Source of the DNA: Verrucomicrobiales bacterium
Lineage (GTDB): Bacteria; Verrucomicrobiota; Verrucomicrobiia; Verrucomicrobiales; DEV007
Reading direction: 5' to 3'
DNA: 6,694 bases
Assembly (NCBI GenBank): GCA_007123695.1
Contig: SLGN01000224.1
Coordinates: forward strand, 1 to 6,694
A model generated the notes under the pieces. The model searched no databases. It was not told the origin of the DNA and saw only the letters and a list, made by a program, of their open reading frames with translations. How positions within the stretch are numbered: the stretch's first letter is position 1; each line of letters starts with the position of its first letter. The position numbers were made by a program, and so were the translations under genes. This document shows, in pieces, positions 1-6,341 of this stretch.

Positions 1-2682
1 CAGGCACCCGGGCCGGAGGCGTGGAAGCAGCTCCTAGGGTCCGAGCCCGTCGTCCTCTTCCTCGACGAGCTGCCGCCCTACCTGGAGTATGCCGTGGCTG
101 TGCCGATAGGGAACGCTCATCTCGGCACCGTCACCACGGCGGCCCTGGCGAATCTTTTCGTCGCCGTGGCCGACATGGAAAACGTCTGCCTCGTCCTCTC
201 CGATCTGGCTGGTTCCAATTACACCACGGGACAGGCGAACCTGAACCAGGCTTTCTCCACGGCAGTGGGCGGGATCTCCTCCGAGGCCAAGCGCATCGCC
301 GTTCCCATCACACCGGTGAACCCAAACGGTGACGAGCTCTACCACATCCTGCGCAAGCGCCTCTTTTCGAAGGTCGCCGACGAAGCCGAGGTTCAGCGCA
401 TCGCCGCCGCCTACCGCGAGGCCCTGCGCGAGGCGGTCAGCATGAAACTCACCTCGACCGTCCCGGAGACCCTCTACACCCGCATCCTCGACTCCTACCC
501 CTTCCACCCCGACCTGCGCGAGCTCGTGGGCAAGTTCAAGGAGAACGACGGCTTCCAGCAGACCCGCGGAGTCATCCGCCTGATGCAGATCGTCGTCTCG
601 AACCTCTGGAACACCAAGCGCGCCGAAGGGATCGACCTGATCCACCCCTACGACCTCGACCTGAACGTCGACGAGATCGCATCGGCGATCCGGACGATCA
701 ATCCCAGCCTCAGCGAGGCGATCGCCCACGACGTCGCCCACGACGGCGACGCCGAGGTCGAGCAGATCGACTCCGGGAACGGCAACAGCGACGCCTCAGA
801 CGCCGCCCGGCTCATTCTGGTGGCCTCCCTCTCCACCACGCCCGGTGCGATCCACGGCCTTCGCGAGTACCAGCTCGTCGATTGCCTTCAGCGACCCGGA
901 CGCGACCTTTCCACCTTCAAGGCCAACGTGCTCGACAAGCTCGCGCTCCGGGCCTGGTATCTCCACCAGTCCGCCGACGGCCGCCTCTTCTTCAAGAACC
1001 AGCAGAACCTCGCCGCCAAGCTGCGATCAACCGCCCTCTCCCTCCACTCCGAGACGGTGGAGCGCATGCTGCGCGAGCACCTTGAGGACTACTTCTCCGC
1101 CTCCCTGCGGGACTGCTACCAGGTCGTGAAGGTGCTGCCCCCGCTCGACGAGGTGCAGCTCGAGCAGGAGAAGACCACCCTCGTCATCGTCCGTCCCGGC
1201 GGCATGGCCGAGCAACTGCCCGTCTCCGCCGAATGGCAGGCCTGGTGGGCGCAGCAACCCTACAAGAACCGCGTCCTCTTCCTTTCCGGCACCCGCGACA
1301 CCTTCCAGAAGGTCCTCGATTCCGCCCGCCAGACCCGAGCCCTGCAGAGCATCGAAGACGAGCTGCGCAGCGAGAGCACCCCCGCCGACGATCCCCAGTG
1401 GAAGGCCCTCGACATCCTGCGCGACCGGGTCGGCCTACAGTTCACCGCCGCCCTCAAGGAAGCCTTCGACCAGATCGTCTATCCCTCCATCAACAACGCC
1501 CTGCGCGCCACCGGCATCGACTTGGCCTTCGCGGGCAACCAGAGCGGAGAGGCCACCATCCGCCACACCCTCGAGAGCGCCCAGAAGTTCACCACCAAGA
1601 TCGACGACGACAGCTTCCGAGCGCGAGCCGAGGGCCGGCTCTTCGGCGGGGCCGACAGCAAGGTCGTGATTTGGTCCGACTTCAAGCGGGCCGCCGCCGT
1701 GAGCACCACCTGGCCCCTCCACAAGACCTCCGCCCTCGACGAGCTCAAGGCCGACTGCCTGCGCCGCGGACAATGGCGGGAGGAGGGCAGCCATATCCGC
1801 CGCGGGCCCTTTCCACCTCCCGCCCCCGAGGTCGCGATCCGCGAGCTGTCGCTTTCGGAGGAGGGCGGGGGGCAGACCTACCTCAAGATCGAGCCCCTCC
1901 ATGCCCCCTGCGTCGTCTTCGAGCCGGGCGACTCCGACCCCACCCCTTCCTCCAGCGCCGTGCCGACTCCCGCCCGCTTCGAGGCGACCGGCCTGCGCTA
2001 CCGCTTCCTCGCCTACGATCCCGAGGACATGACGCGGGTCAGCCCCGTTCGGGAATGGACCGCCCGGCTGCGGCTGAAATACCAGCTTCACAACCGCGGC
2101 GACCACTTCGAGGTGGAGCTGGCCGCCCTGCCCAAAGCCAACGGCGTCGCCATCCGCTACACCACCGACGGATCCTCGCCCACCGGCGCCGGCGCCGCCG
2201 TCTACGACGGACCGATCCGGATTCCCGAGGGTTGCCGCGTCGTCTGCGCCCTGGCTGTCGCGACCGCCTACGAGGTGAATTCGGAAATCCTCCGCATCCC
2301 CATTCCCCAGCGCGGCGAGGAGGCGCGCACCCTGAATCCCGCCATCCCGGCGACGTGGAGGCAGCAGACCAAGCTGGACGATCCCGGAGCCGTCTGGGAC
2401 TTCATCGGACGGCTCGAGGCCGCAGGGACCGTCCTCGCCTTCGACATCGGGCTCACCGCCGAGAGCGGCGAAGGCGCCCAGAACGTCGAGTATTCCGGCG
2501 CGCTCGAGGACGGCTACGGCGCTGCCGCGATCAAGGGCGTCGCCGAAAAGCTCCAGGAAATCGTCGGGGCCGGCGGCCTTCGCATGACCGTCGGCAGCCT
2601 CCGCTTCGCCAACGGCCAGGCCCTGCTCGACTGGCTGAGGGCCTCGAACATTCCCTTTGACCTGTCAAAGGTCGCGCAGTGA
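1..2682 (+). CDS. DUF499 AAA+-like ATPase of an anti-phage system (5' partial)
   Basis: The frame is open from base 1, so the true start and the Walker A loop lie upstream; 893 residues are visible. Residues 17-29 (VVLFLDELPPYLE) form a Walker B strand with the catalytic DE pair, and NVCLVLSDLAGSNY follows as a sensor-1-like strand. YPFHPDL (166-171 onward) and TRGVIRLM (188-195, with sensor-2-like arginines) are typical of DUF499/COG1483 ATPases. A helical middle region includes the family-like stretch AWYLHQSADGRLFFKNQQNL. Around residues 710-770 there is a beta-rich module with IRYTTDGSSPT (718-728), resembling the chitobiase/hexosaminidase C-terminal Ig-like fold. The tail (RFANGQALLDWL) looks family-typical. 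Members of the family occur with DUF1156 methylases and DUF3780 proteins in phage-defence loci, where the ATPase presumably powers DNA sensing or remodelling in the cytoplasm; that role is inferred. It stops three bases before DUF3780, which suggests coupled translation. Confidence 0.88.
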   Translation, partial: QAPGPEAWKQLLGSEPVVLFLDELPPYLEYAVAVPIGNAHLGTVTTAALANLFVAVADMENVCLVLSDLAGSNYTTGQANLNQAFSTAVGGISSEAKRIAVPITPVNPNGDELYHILRKRLFSKVADEAEVQRIAAAYREALREAVSMKLTSTVPETLYTRILDSYPFHPDLRELVGKFKENDGFQQTRGVIRLMQIVVSNLWNTKRAEGIDLIHPYDLDLNVDEIASAIRTINPSLSEAIAHDVAHDGDAEVEQIDSGNGNSDASDAARLILVASLSTTPGAIHGLREYQLVDCLQRPGRDLSTFKANVLDKLALRAWYLHQSADGRLFFKNQQNLAAKLRSTALSLHSETVERMLREHLEDYFSASLRDCYQVVKVLPPLDEVQLEQEKTTLVIVRPGGMAEQLPVSAEWQAWWAQQPYKNRVLFLSGTRDTFQKVLDSARQTRALQSIEDELRSESTPADDPQWKALDILRDRVGLQFTAALKEAFDQIVYPSINNALRATGIDLAFAGNQSGEATIRHTLESAQKFTTKIDDDSFRARAEGRLFGGADSKVVIWSDFKRAAAVSTTWPLHKTSALDELKADCLRRGQWREEGSHIRRGPFPPPAPEVAIRELSLSEEGGGQTYLKIEPLHAPCVVFEPGDSDPTPSSSAVPTPARFEATGLRYRFLAYDPEDMTRVSPVREWTARLRLKYQLHNRGDHFEVELAALPKANGVAIRYTTDGSSPTGAGAAVYDGPIRIPEGCRVVCALAVATAYEVNSEILRIPIPQRGEEARTLNPAIPATWRQQTKLDDPGAVWDFIGRLEAAGTVLAFDIGLTAESGEGAQNVEYSGALEDGYGAAAIKGVAEKLQEIVGAGGLRMTVGSLRFANGQALLDWLRASNIPFDLSKVAQ
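2654..2671. repeat. Perfect 8-bp inverted repeat at the end of the DUF499 gene
   Basis: CCTTTGAC at 2654-2661 and GTCAAAGG at 2664-2671 are exact reverse complements separated by CT. They encode part of the DUF499 C-terminus. The right arm contains AAAGG, the only purine-rich, weakly Shine-Dalgarno-like stretch before the DUF3780 start at 2686. In RNA the arms could form a 7-bp stem with a four-base loop and hide that stretch. It may also be chance within coding sequence. Confidence 0.4.
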
Positions 2683-2685
2683 CCC

Positions 2686-3315
2686 ATGCCCGCCCGCAAG
2701 ACATCCGCGTCCGCCCGCAAGGCCATCGGCCTGGGCTTCGTGCCTTCGGAGGCGCGCCATGGCTTCCTCGTCGATGTGCCCAAGGGCAGCGGCAAGGGCG
2801 ACCTGATCAGCATCACCGAGCACCGGGGCGACGACCTCAACCAGATCGGCGAGCGGCTCAGCGACGCGCCGAACCCGAATGACCCCGGCCTGCGCGTCGT
2901 CATCGACCGCGGCCGCTGGTCCGCCCTCGCCCCCGCCTTCTGGGAGGAGGCGAACCGCCGCCTCCGGGCCAACGGCCTGCCCGTCTCCCGCTTTCCGAAA
3001 AATCCCGCCAAGCCCGTTCCCATCCACCCCTCGCTCGGAAAGGAGCTCTGCATCCTCTGCTGGGCCGTCGAGGAGGCTTCCCCCGACGACATCCCCAACG
3101 CCCTGCGCAACTGGGAGGCCCTCGCCCCCGAGGAGCGCTGGTGGCTCTACACCATGACCGTCGCCACCACCGGCCAGGCCATGCAGAAAGGCATCGGCTG
3201 GCGCAAGGCCCTCCGCGCCGCCCTCGCCGACAATCCCTTCGTCAAGGGCGAGGGCATGTCGCCGAGGGCACGCCGCGAGCTGCTCGGGCACACCCAGATG
3301 ACCCTCGATCTTTGA
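2686..3315 (+). CDS. DUF3780 family protein of an anti-phage system
   Basis: This 209-residue protein has the landmarks I associate with DUF3780: GLGFVPSEARHGFLVDVP near the N-terminus, a central KELCILCWAVEEA helix, and NWEALAPEERWWLYTMT followed by TG. Length fits a full-size member (roughly 200 residues). Function is unknown; the family is known mainly from genomic association with DUF499 and DUF1156 proteins in phage-defence loci, so a structural or adaptor role in that complex is an inference. No transmembrane segment, signal peptide or obvious catalytic motif is visible. The ATG at 2686 sits three bases after the DUF499 stop and in the same frame (TGA-CCC-ATG), so translation is probably coupled; only a poor AAAGG lies 14 bases upstream. 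The gene ends just before the non-coding junction and is probably the last gene of the first transcript segment. Confidence 0.85.
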   Translation: MPARKTSASARKAIGLGFVPSEARHGFLVDVPKGSGKGDLISITEHRGDDLNQIGERLSDAPNPNDPGLRVVIDRGRWSALAPAFWEEANRRLRANGLPVSRFPKNPAKPVPIHPSLGKELCILCWAVEEASPDDIPNALRNWEALAPEERWWLYTMTVATTGQAMQKGIGWRKALRAALADNPFVKGEGMSPRARRELLGHTQMTLDL

Positions 3316-3349
3316 CTACTAAGCTAGATACGACTCGAAAAATCGAACA

Positions 3350-3371
3350 CTCGCCCACAAATCTGTTGCCT
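3350..3371 (+). promoter_or_regulatory. Copy 1 of a spacer motif (CTCGC-N4-AAATCTGTTGCCT)
   Basis: CTCGC at 3350-3354 is followed after four bases by AAATCTGTTGCCT (3359-3371). An almost identical arrangement occurs at 4362-4381 in the next intergenic spacer, with 12 of 13 bases identical in the core. The two copies precede the NYN gene and the DUF5131 gene. TTGCCT could serve as a -35 element, but no convincing -10 lies at the right distance in both copies. It is therefore reported as a candidate shared element of unknown role. Confidence 0.3.
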
Positions 3372-3374
3372 TGT

Positions 3375-3430
3375 CCCGATGAACTCTTACGTTGAAGCGA
3401 TCCGCCCCTTGAGAGTAGGACCGCTCGCCA
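3375..3430 (+). other. 5S rRNA-like stretch (possible relic)
   Basis: Non-coding sequence that resembles pieces of bacterial 5S rRNA in the right order. CCCGA (3375-3379), GAACTC (3381-3386) and GTTGAAGCG (3391-3399) recall the loop C/helix III region. CCCC (3405-3408) and GAGAGTAGGAC (3411-3421) recall the 3' strand of helices IV and V, followed by a GC-rich stretch ending GCCA. Compared with a normal 5S of about 120 nt, some 20-25 bases of the middle would be missing, and I cannot find a convincing 5' half, so it would not be a working rRNA. The resemblance is from memory of 5S consensus sequences and could be chance. It is followed directly by a terminator-like fold, as 5S genes often are. 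Confidence 0.25.
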
Positions 3431-3466
3431 ATCCTGAGCGGATGCCGAAATCCTGGGGCTTTTTTT
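3404..3466 (+). terminator. Terminator- or attenuator-like fold with T7 tract before the NYN gene
   Basis: GCCCC (3404-3408) can pair with GGGGC (3455-3459), AGGA (3417-3420) with TCCT (3451-3454), and CCGCTC (3421-3426) with GAGCGG (3436-3441). The result is a bulged, multi-part hairpin followed immediately by seven T (3460-3466). Offset bulges of 8 and 9 bases make it weaker than a textbook intrinsic terminator. Two copies of AATCCTG (3430-3436 and 3449-3455) and a competing GGAT/ATCC pairing (3440-3443 with 3450-3453) allow alternative folds. The T-run ends 7 bases before the likely NYN start. It could end the DUF499-DUF3780 transcript, or attenuate transcription into the NYN gene. Confidence 0.45.
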
Positions 3467-3473
3467 GTGCCTG

Positions 3474-4340
3474 ATGGATCCCATGAGAATCAGGCGCATC
3501 GCGATCCTTATCGATGGCGGCTTCTTCTTGAAGCGCCTTTCAAAGTTAGTCGCCCCCGAGCATTGCGATACGGCGGACTCCGTCGCCAAGTCGGCTTCGA
3601 TTCTCTGTCGCAACCATGCCCGGCGGCTTATCGGAGAGCGCGGCGAGATCCGCCTGAGCCGTTGGCTCGACCATGCCTACCGGCTCTTCTACTACGACGC
3701 GACACCCTTCGACGAGGTCGCCCATCACCCCGTCCTCAATCAGCAAATCCACTTTGGGAAGACTCCCGAAGCCAACTTCCGCAACGAACTTTTCCGTGCC
3801 CTCCGCCGCCAGCGCAAATTCGCGCTGCGCCTTGGCAAGGTAGCCAAGGAGGACGGCTGGCGGATCAGGAATGCCGCTCTCACGAAAAAGCTGCTCGGCA
3901 CCCGCCGATGGGCCCACCTTCTCGATCAGGGAGCAGGGTCGCCGGGAGGGGGCTCGGGCGAGCCGCTCAGCTCCTCCGACATCGCCGAGCTGAAGAACCT
4001 CGCCGAGGCATGGCGCGGGCTCGGACCCGACGACCTTCGCCTCGCCCTCCGGCAGAAGGGAGTCGACATGCGCATCGGCATCGACATCACCACCCTGACC
4101 CTCAAGAAGCAAGTTGACACCATCATCTTGGTGACGGGTGACAGCGATTTCGTCCCCGCCGCCAAGGTTGCGCGCCGCGAGGGCGTCGAATTCCTCCTCG
4201 ATCCCCTCTGGCAGCAGGTCAACGACGACCTGCACGAGCACGTGGACGGGATCGCCTCAGGCTTCGCGCGTCCAGGGTCGGGCGCGAGTCCCTCGGACGA
4301 ACCCGAGTCACAGGAGGAGGACGATCCACAGCCTTCATGA
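3474..4340 (+). CDS. NYN-domain (LabA/DUF88-like) putative endoribonuclease
   Basis: This 288-residue protein has the acidic signature of the PIN-like NYN nuclease fold. RIAILIDGGFF places D14 on the first strand. VDMRIGIDI contributes D198 and D204, and IILVTGDSDFVPAAK contributes D223 and D225. A conserved-looking RLFYYDA lies at 70-76. NYN enzymes generally cut RNA with metal ions held by these aspartates; the substrate here is unknown. A glycine-rich linker (about 153-163) separates the N-terminal half from the catalytic C-terminal half, and the last 20 or so residues form an acidic Ser/Glu/Pro tail. The start could be the ATG at 3474 or the one at 3483; neither has a clear ribosome-binding site. 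An in-frame TTG at 3465 lies in the T-run and is unlikely. The gene lies between DUF3780 and DUF5131, which suggests an effector role within a defence locus. Family call strong, function inferred. Confidence 0.85.
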   Translation: MDPMRIRRIAILIDGGFFLKRLSKLVAPEHCDTADSVAKSASILCRNHARRLIGERGEIRLSRWLDHAYRLFYYDATPFDEVAHHPVLNQQIHFGKTPEANFRNELFRALRRQRKFALRLGKVAKEDGWRIRNAALTKKLLGTRRWAHLLDQGAGSPGGGSGEPLSSSDIAELKNLAEAWRGLGPDDLRLALRQKGVDMRIGIDITTLTLKKQVDTIILVTGDSDFVPAAKVARREGVEFLLDPLWQQVNDDLHEHVDGIASGFARPGSGASPSDEPESQEEDDPQPS

Positions 4341-4419
4341 TTCATTTCAGGAACTGCGTCGCTCGCGAAAATCCGTTGCCTACCTGATTTGCTCGAATTG
4401 CTGTTCAAAAATCCAAATC
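4341..4419. other. AT-richer spacer before the DUF5131 gene
   Basis: By hand count about 44% of these 79 bases are G or C, clearly lower than the flanking genes. The spacer contains the second copy of the shared motif and ends in an A-rich stretch just before the start codon. No Shine-Dalgarno sequence or hairpin terminator is visible. Its size and composition would suit a promoter for the DUF5131-TcmP pair, but I cannot define -35 and -10 boxes. Confidence 0.4.
4362..4381 (+). promoter_or_regulatory. Copy 2 of the spacer motif (CTCGC-N2-AAATCCGTTGCCT)
   Basis: CTCGC (4362-4366) and AAATCCGTTGCCT (4369-4381) repeat the arrangement at 3350-3371 with one core mismatch and a two-base shorter gap. 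This copy lies 38 bases before the DUF5131 start, whereas copy 1 is about 100 bases before the NYN start. Possible operator or promoter part; function unknown. Confidence 0.3.
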
Positions 4420-5211
4420 ATGAGCCTTTCCTCGAAAATCGAGTGGACCGACGCCACCTGGAACCCGGTGCGCGGATGCACCCAGATCAGCCCCGGCTGC
4501 GCCAACTGCTACGCCAAGACCTTTGCCGAGCGGTTCCGCGACGTTCCGGGACACCCCTTCGAACAGGGCTTCGACCTTCGCTTGGTTCCCGAAAAGCTGG
4601 AAGAGCCCTTCAAGTGGGCCGGCAGCCGGCGGATTTTCGTCAACTCGATGAGCGACCTGTTCCACCCCGGCGTCCCGGACCGCTTCATCGGAAAGGTGGC
4701 CGCCGTGATGCGAGCCGCCGACTGGCACGTCTACCAGGTCCTGACGAAGCGACACGAGCGCATGCGAGACCTCCTCCTCGGCCCCCTTCGGGAAGCCGCC
4801 GCCGCGAGCCATGTTTGGTGGGGCGTCAGCGTCGAGAACCGGCGCCACGGCCTCCCGCGCATCGACGCGCTTCGCGAATCGGGCGCCGCGATGAAGTTCC
4901 TCTCGGTCGAGCCGCTTCTCGAAGACTTGGGAGACTTCGACCTCTCGGGCATCGACTGGGTGATCGTCGGCGGCGAGAGCGGCCCCCGGGCGCGACCCTT
5001 GCAGCGGGAATGGGTGGTGCGCATCCGGGATCTCTGCGCGGCCTCGCAGGTGCCGTTCTTCTTCAAGCAATGGGGGGGCGTTCGAAAATCCCTCCACGGC
5101 AGGGAGCTGGATCGCCGCACCTACGACGAGTTTCCTACCACCGAGCCGAAGACCGCCCCGGCCAAGACCGAGCGCGACCGGGTCGCGAAAGCGTTCGCCG
5201 CGACTGCCTGA
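4420..5211 (+). CDS. DUF5131 (phage Gp37/Gp68-like) three-cysteine protein
   Basis: This 263-residue protein carries the family's N-terminal signature SKIEWTDATWNP, followed by C20, C27 and C30 (CX6CX2C, ending CANCYA). Further landmarks in order are VNSMSDLFH (74-82), VSVEN (136-140), SVEPLLED (162-169), VGGESGPRARP (from 183) and FFFKQWGG (213-220). The cysteine triad resembles the [4Fe-4S] site of radical-SAM enzymes, although the spacing differs from the classic CX3CX2C. No reaction is established for the family, so modification or repair of a nucleic acid is only inferred. Members occur in phages and, commonly, next to TcmP, as here. The ATG at 4420 was chosen because the conserved region begins within a few residues; the frame is open further upstream, but that part overlaps the NYN gene. 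No Shine-Dalgarno is visible. The stop is followed after 36 bases by TcmP in the same frame. Confidence 0.9.
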   Translation: MSLSSKIEWTDATWNPVRGCTQISPGCANCYAKTFAERFRDVPGHPFEQGFDLRLVPEKLEEPFKWAGSRRIFVNSMSDLFHPGVPDRFIGKVAAVMRAADWHVYQVLTKRHERMRDLLLGPLREAAAASHVWWGVSVENRRHGLPRIDALRESGAAMKFLSVEPLLEDLGDFDLSGIDWVIVGGESGPRARPLQREWVVRIRDLCAASQVPFFFKQWGGVRKSLHGRELDRRTYDEFPTTEPKTAPAKTERDRVAKAFAATA

Positions 5212-5247
5212 ACCCCGAACGCGCTCGCCGCGTCCATCGAACCCGCG

Positions 5248-6318
5248 ATGCCCAAAGAAGAAATCGACGACAAGCCCTACGGCGAGTCCACGCTGACGAA
5301 GCTCGAGCTTTTCCAGCGCTACGCCCGCGAATGGCTGCCCGTGTTCCTAGGCGAGCGAACCATCTTCCCCGAAATCAACATCTGCGACTTCTTCAGCGGC
5401 AGCGGGGCCGACAGCGAGAACACGCCCGGAAGCGCACTCCGCTTGCTGTCCGTCATCCGCGAGTTCCAGAGCCTCGTCGCCACCAGAGCAGTGAAGGTGC
5501 GCGTATTTCTCTCTGACGTCTCCGCGGCGAAAGTCGCTCGCCTTCGCGAACGCATTGCCGCGGAAGGCTTCGACAAACTGCCAATCATCTTGGACGTGGA
5601 GGACCTGCCGTTCGACCGGCGATTCCAAGACCTTCTACCTCGCCTGTCCCGCCGCGAGGCCGGCAACCTGCTCATCGTCGATCAATACGGCGTCAAACAC
5701 CTCGATGCCACCTTCGACGCCATCGTCCGCTGCCCGACTACCGATTTCCTTGCCTTTGTCTCCTCCTCGTGGTTTCAGCGTTTCGGCTCCCTTCCTGAGG
5801 TGCAACACTATCAGGTCGACCACCGGCCCGAGGCCTGGCACCTTGCCCACCGTGCCGCGCTCAAGTCCCTCAGGGAGCGACTCCCGACCGAACTTCGCTA
5901 CTACCTCGGGGAATTCTCTCTCAAGGCTGGGTCGAACATCTACGGCGTCGTCTTCGGCTCCGCACATCCGCTCGGCATGGCGAAGTTCCTTCAATCCGCG
6001 TGGAAGCTAGATGGCGTGAATGGCAGCGCCAATTTCGACGTGGAACGGGAGGGGATCTTCGGAGATTGGAACGAGCTGCAGCTCGAGCTCGAAGCTCCCA
6101 AGAAGGTCCAGGTCTTCGAAGCCGAGCTGGAACGCTCGATCCGGGACGGTCTCTTTAAGGACGAAGGTGCCGTGCTGGAATGCTGCCTCGATCACGGGGT
6201 CACGCCGCAGCACGCTGGCCCGGTGCTCAAGAAACTCAAAAAGGCCGGTGTCCACAATGCGAGCTGGTGGGTTCCAGTTCCGAAGAACCACAGCAAGCCG
6301 CGCCCCCTCAGCCAGTAG
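5248..6318 (+). CDS. tcmP: Three-Cys-motif partner protein TcmP
   Basis: This 356-residue protein fits the TcmP family, which is known for sitting beside DUF5131 three-cysteine proteins. The N-terminus has TLTKLELFQRYAREWL. INICDFFSGSGAD (43-55) resembles the SAM-binding motif I of Rossmann methyltransferases, followed by TPGSALRLL. VFLSDV places an acidic D90 after the second strand, and IILDVEDLPF follows. LLIVDQYG (141-148) sits where methyltransferases carry a DPPY-like motif, and DFLAFVSSSWFQRF is typical of the family. The C-terminal 60 or so residues look like a winged-helix module ending near ASWWVP. Whether the protein methylates anything is not known. The start at 5248 lacks a ribosome-binding site; it lies 36 bases after the DUF5131 stop, so the two are probably co-transcribed and may form a complex. 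Confidence 0.88.
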   Translation: MPKEEIDDKPYGESTLTKLELFQRYAREWLPVFLGERTIFPEINICDFFSGSGADSENTPGSALRLLSVIREFQSLVATRAVKVRVFLSDVSAAKVARLRERIAAEGFDKLPIILDVEDLPFDRRFQDLLPRLSRREAGNLLIVDQYGVKHLDATFDAIVRCPTTDFLAFVSSSWFQRFGSLPEVQHYQVDHRPEAWHLAHRAALKSLRERLPTELRYYLGEFSLKAGSNIYGVVFGSAHPLGMAKFLQSAWKLDGVNGSANFDVEREGIFGDWNELQLELEAPKKVQVFEAELERSIRDGLFKDEGAVLECCLDHGVTPQHAGPVLKKLKKAGVHNASWWVPVPKNHSKPRPLSQ

Positions 6319-6320
6319 TT

Positions 6321-6341
6321 CATCCTTCATCCTTCATCCTT
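6321..6341 (+). repeat. Three tandem copies of the heptamer CATCCTT
   Basis: CATCCTT occurs three times without interruption at 6321-6327, 6328-6334 and 6335-6341. It fills most of the 29 bp between the tcmP stop and the DUF1156 start at 6348. The tract is pyrimidine-rich on the coding strand, so it offers no ribosome-binding site. A change of copy number would alter spacing before the methylase start by 7 bases without touching either reading frame. Confidence 0.9.

Noticed and set aside
34..741. 235-residue open frame on the - strand
   Set aside because: Antisense shadow of DUF499 with no recognisable motif; such frames appear opposite every gene here.
1233..2660. 475-residue open frame on the + strand inside DUF499
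   Set aside because: Arg/Pro-rich composition typical of an out-of-frame reading of GC-rich coding DNA; it overlaps a strongly supported gene.
3312..3330. Promoter from TTGACT (3312-3317) and TAGATA (3325-3330)
   Set aside because: Only 7 bases separate the two boxes, far too short for a sigma-70 promoter.
3465..3473. TTG start for the NYN gene
   Set aside because: Lies within the T-tract, has no ribosome-binding site, and two ATG codons follow within 18 bases.
4138..4419. Upstream extension of DUF5131 to an ATG at 4138
   Set aside because: Would overlap the NYN catalytic region and adds Ser/Arg-rich residues; family homology begins just after the ATG at 4420.
4431..4443. CTCGA-AAA-TCGAG inverted repeat
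   Set aside because: Five-base arms with a three-base loop inside the first codons of DUF5131; easily chance.
4389..5516. 375-residue open frame across DUF5131 and TcmP
   Set aside because: Arg-rich shadow frame spanning the junction of two recognised genes.
6321..6341. Heptamer repeats as a CRISPR or iteron array
   Set aside because: Units are too short and directly abutting with no spacers; three copies only.
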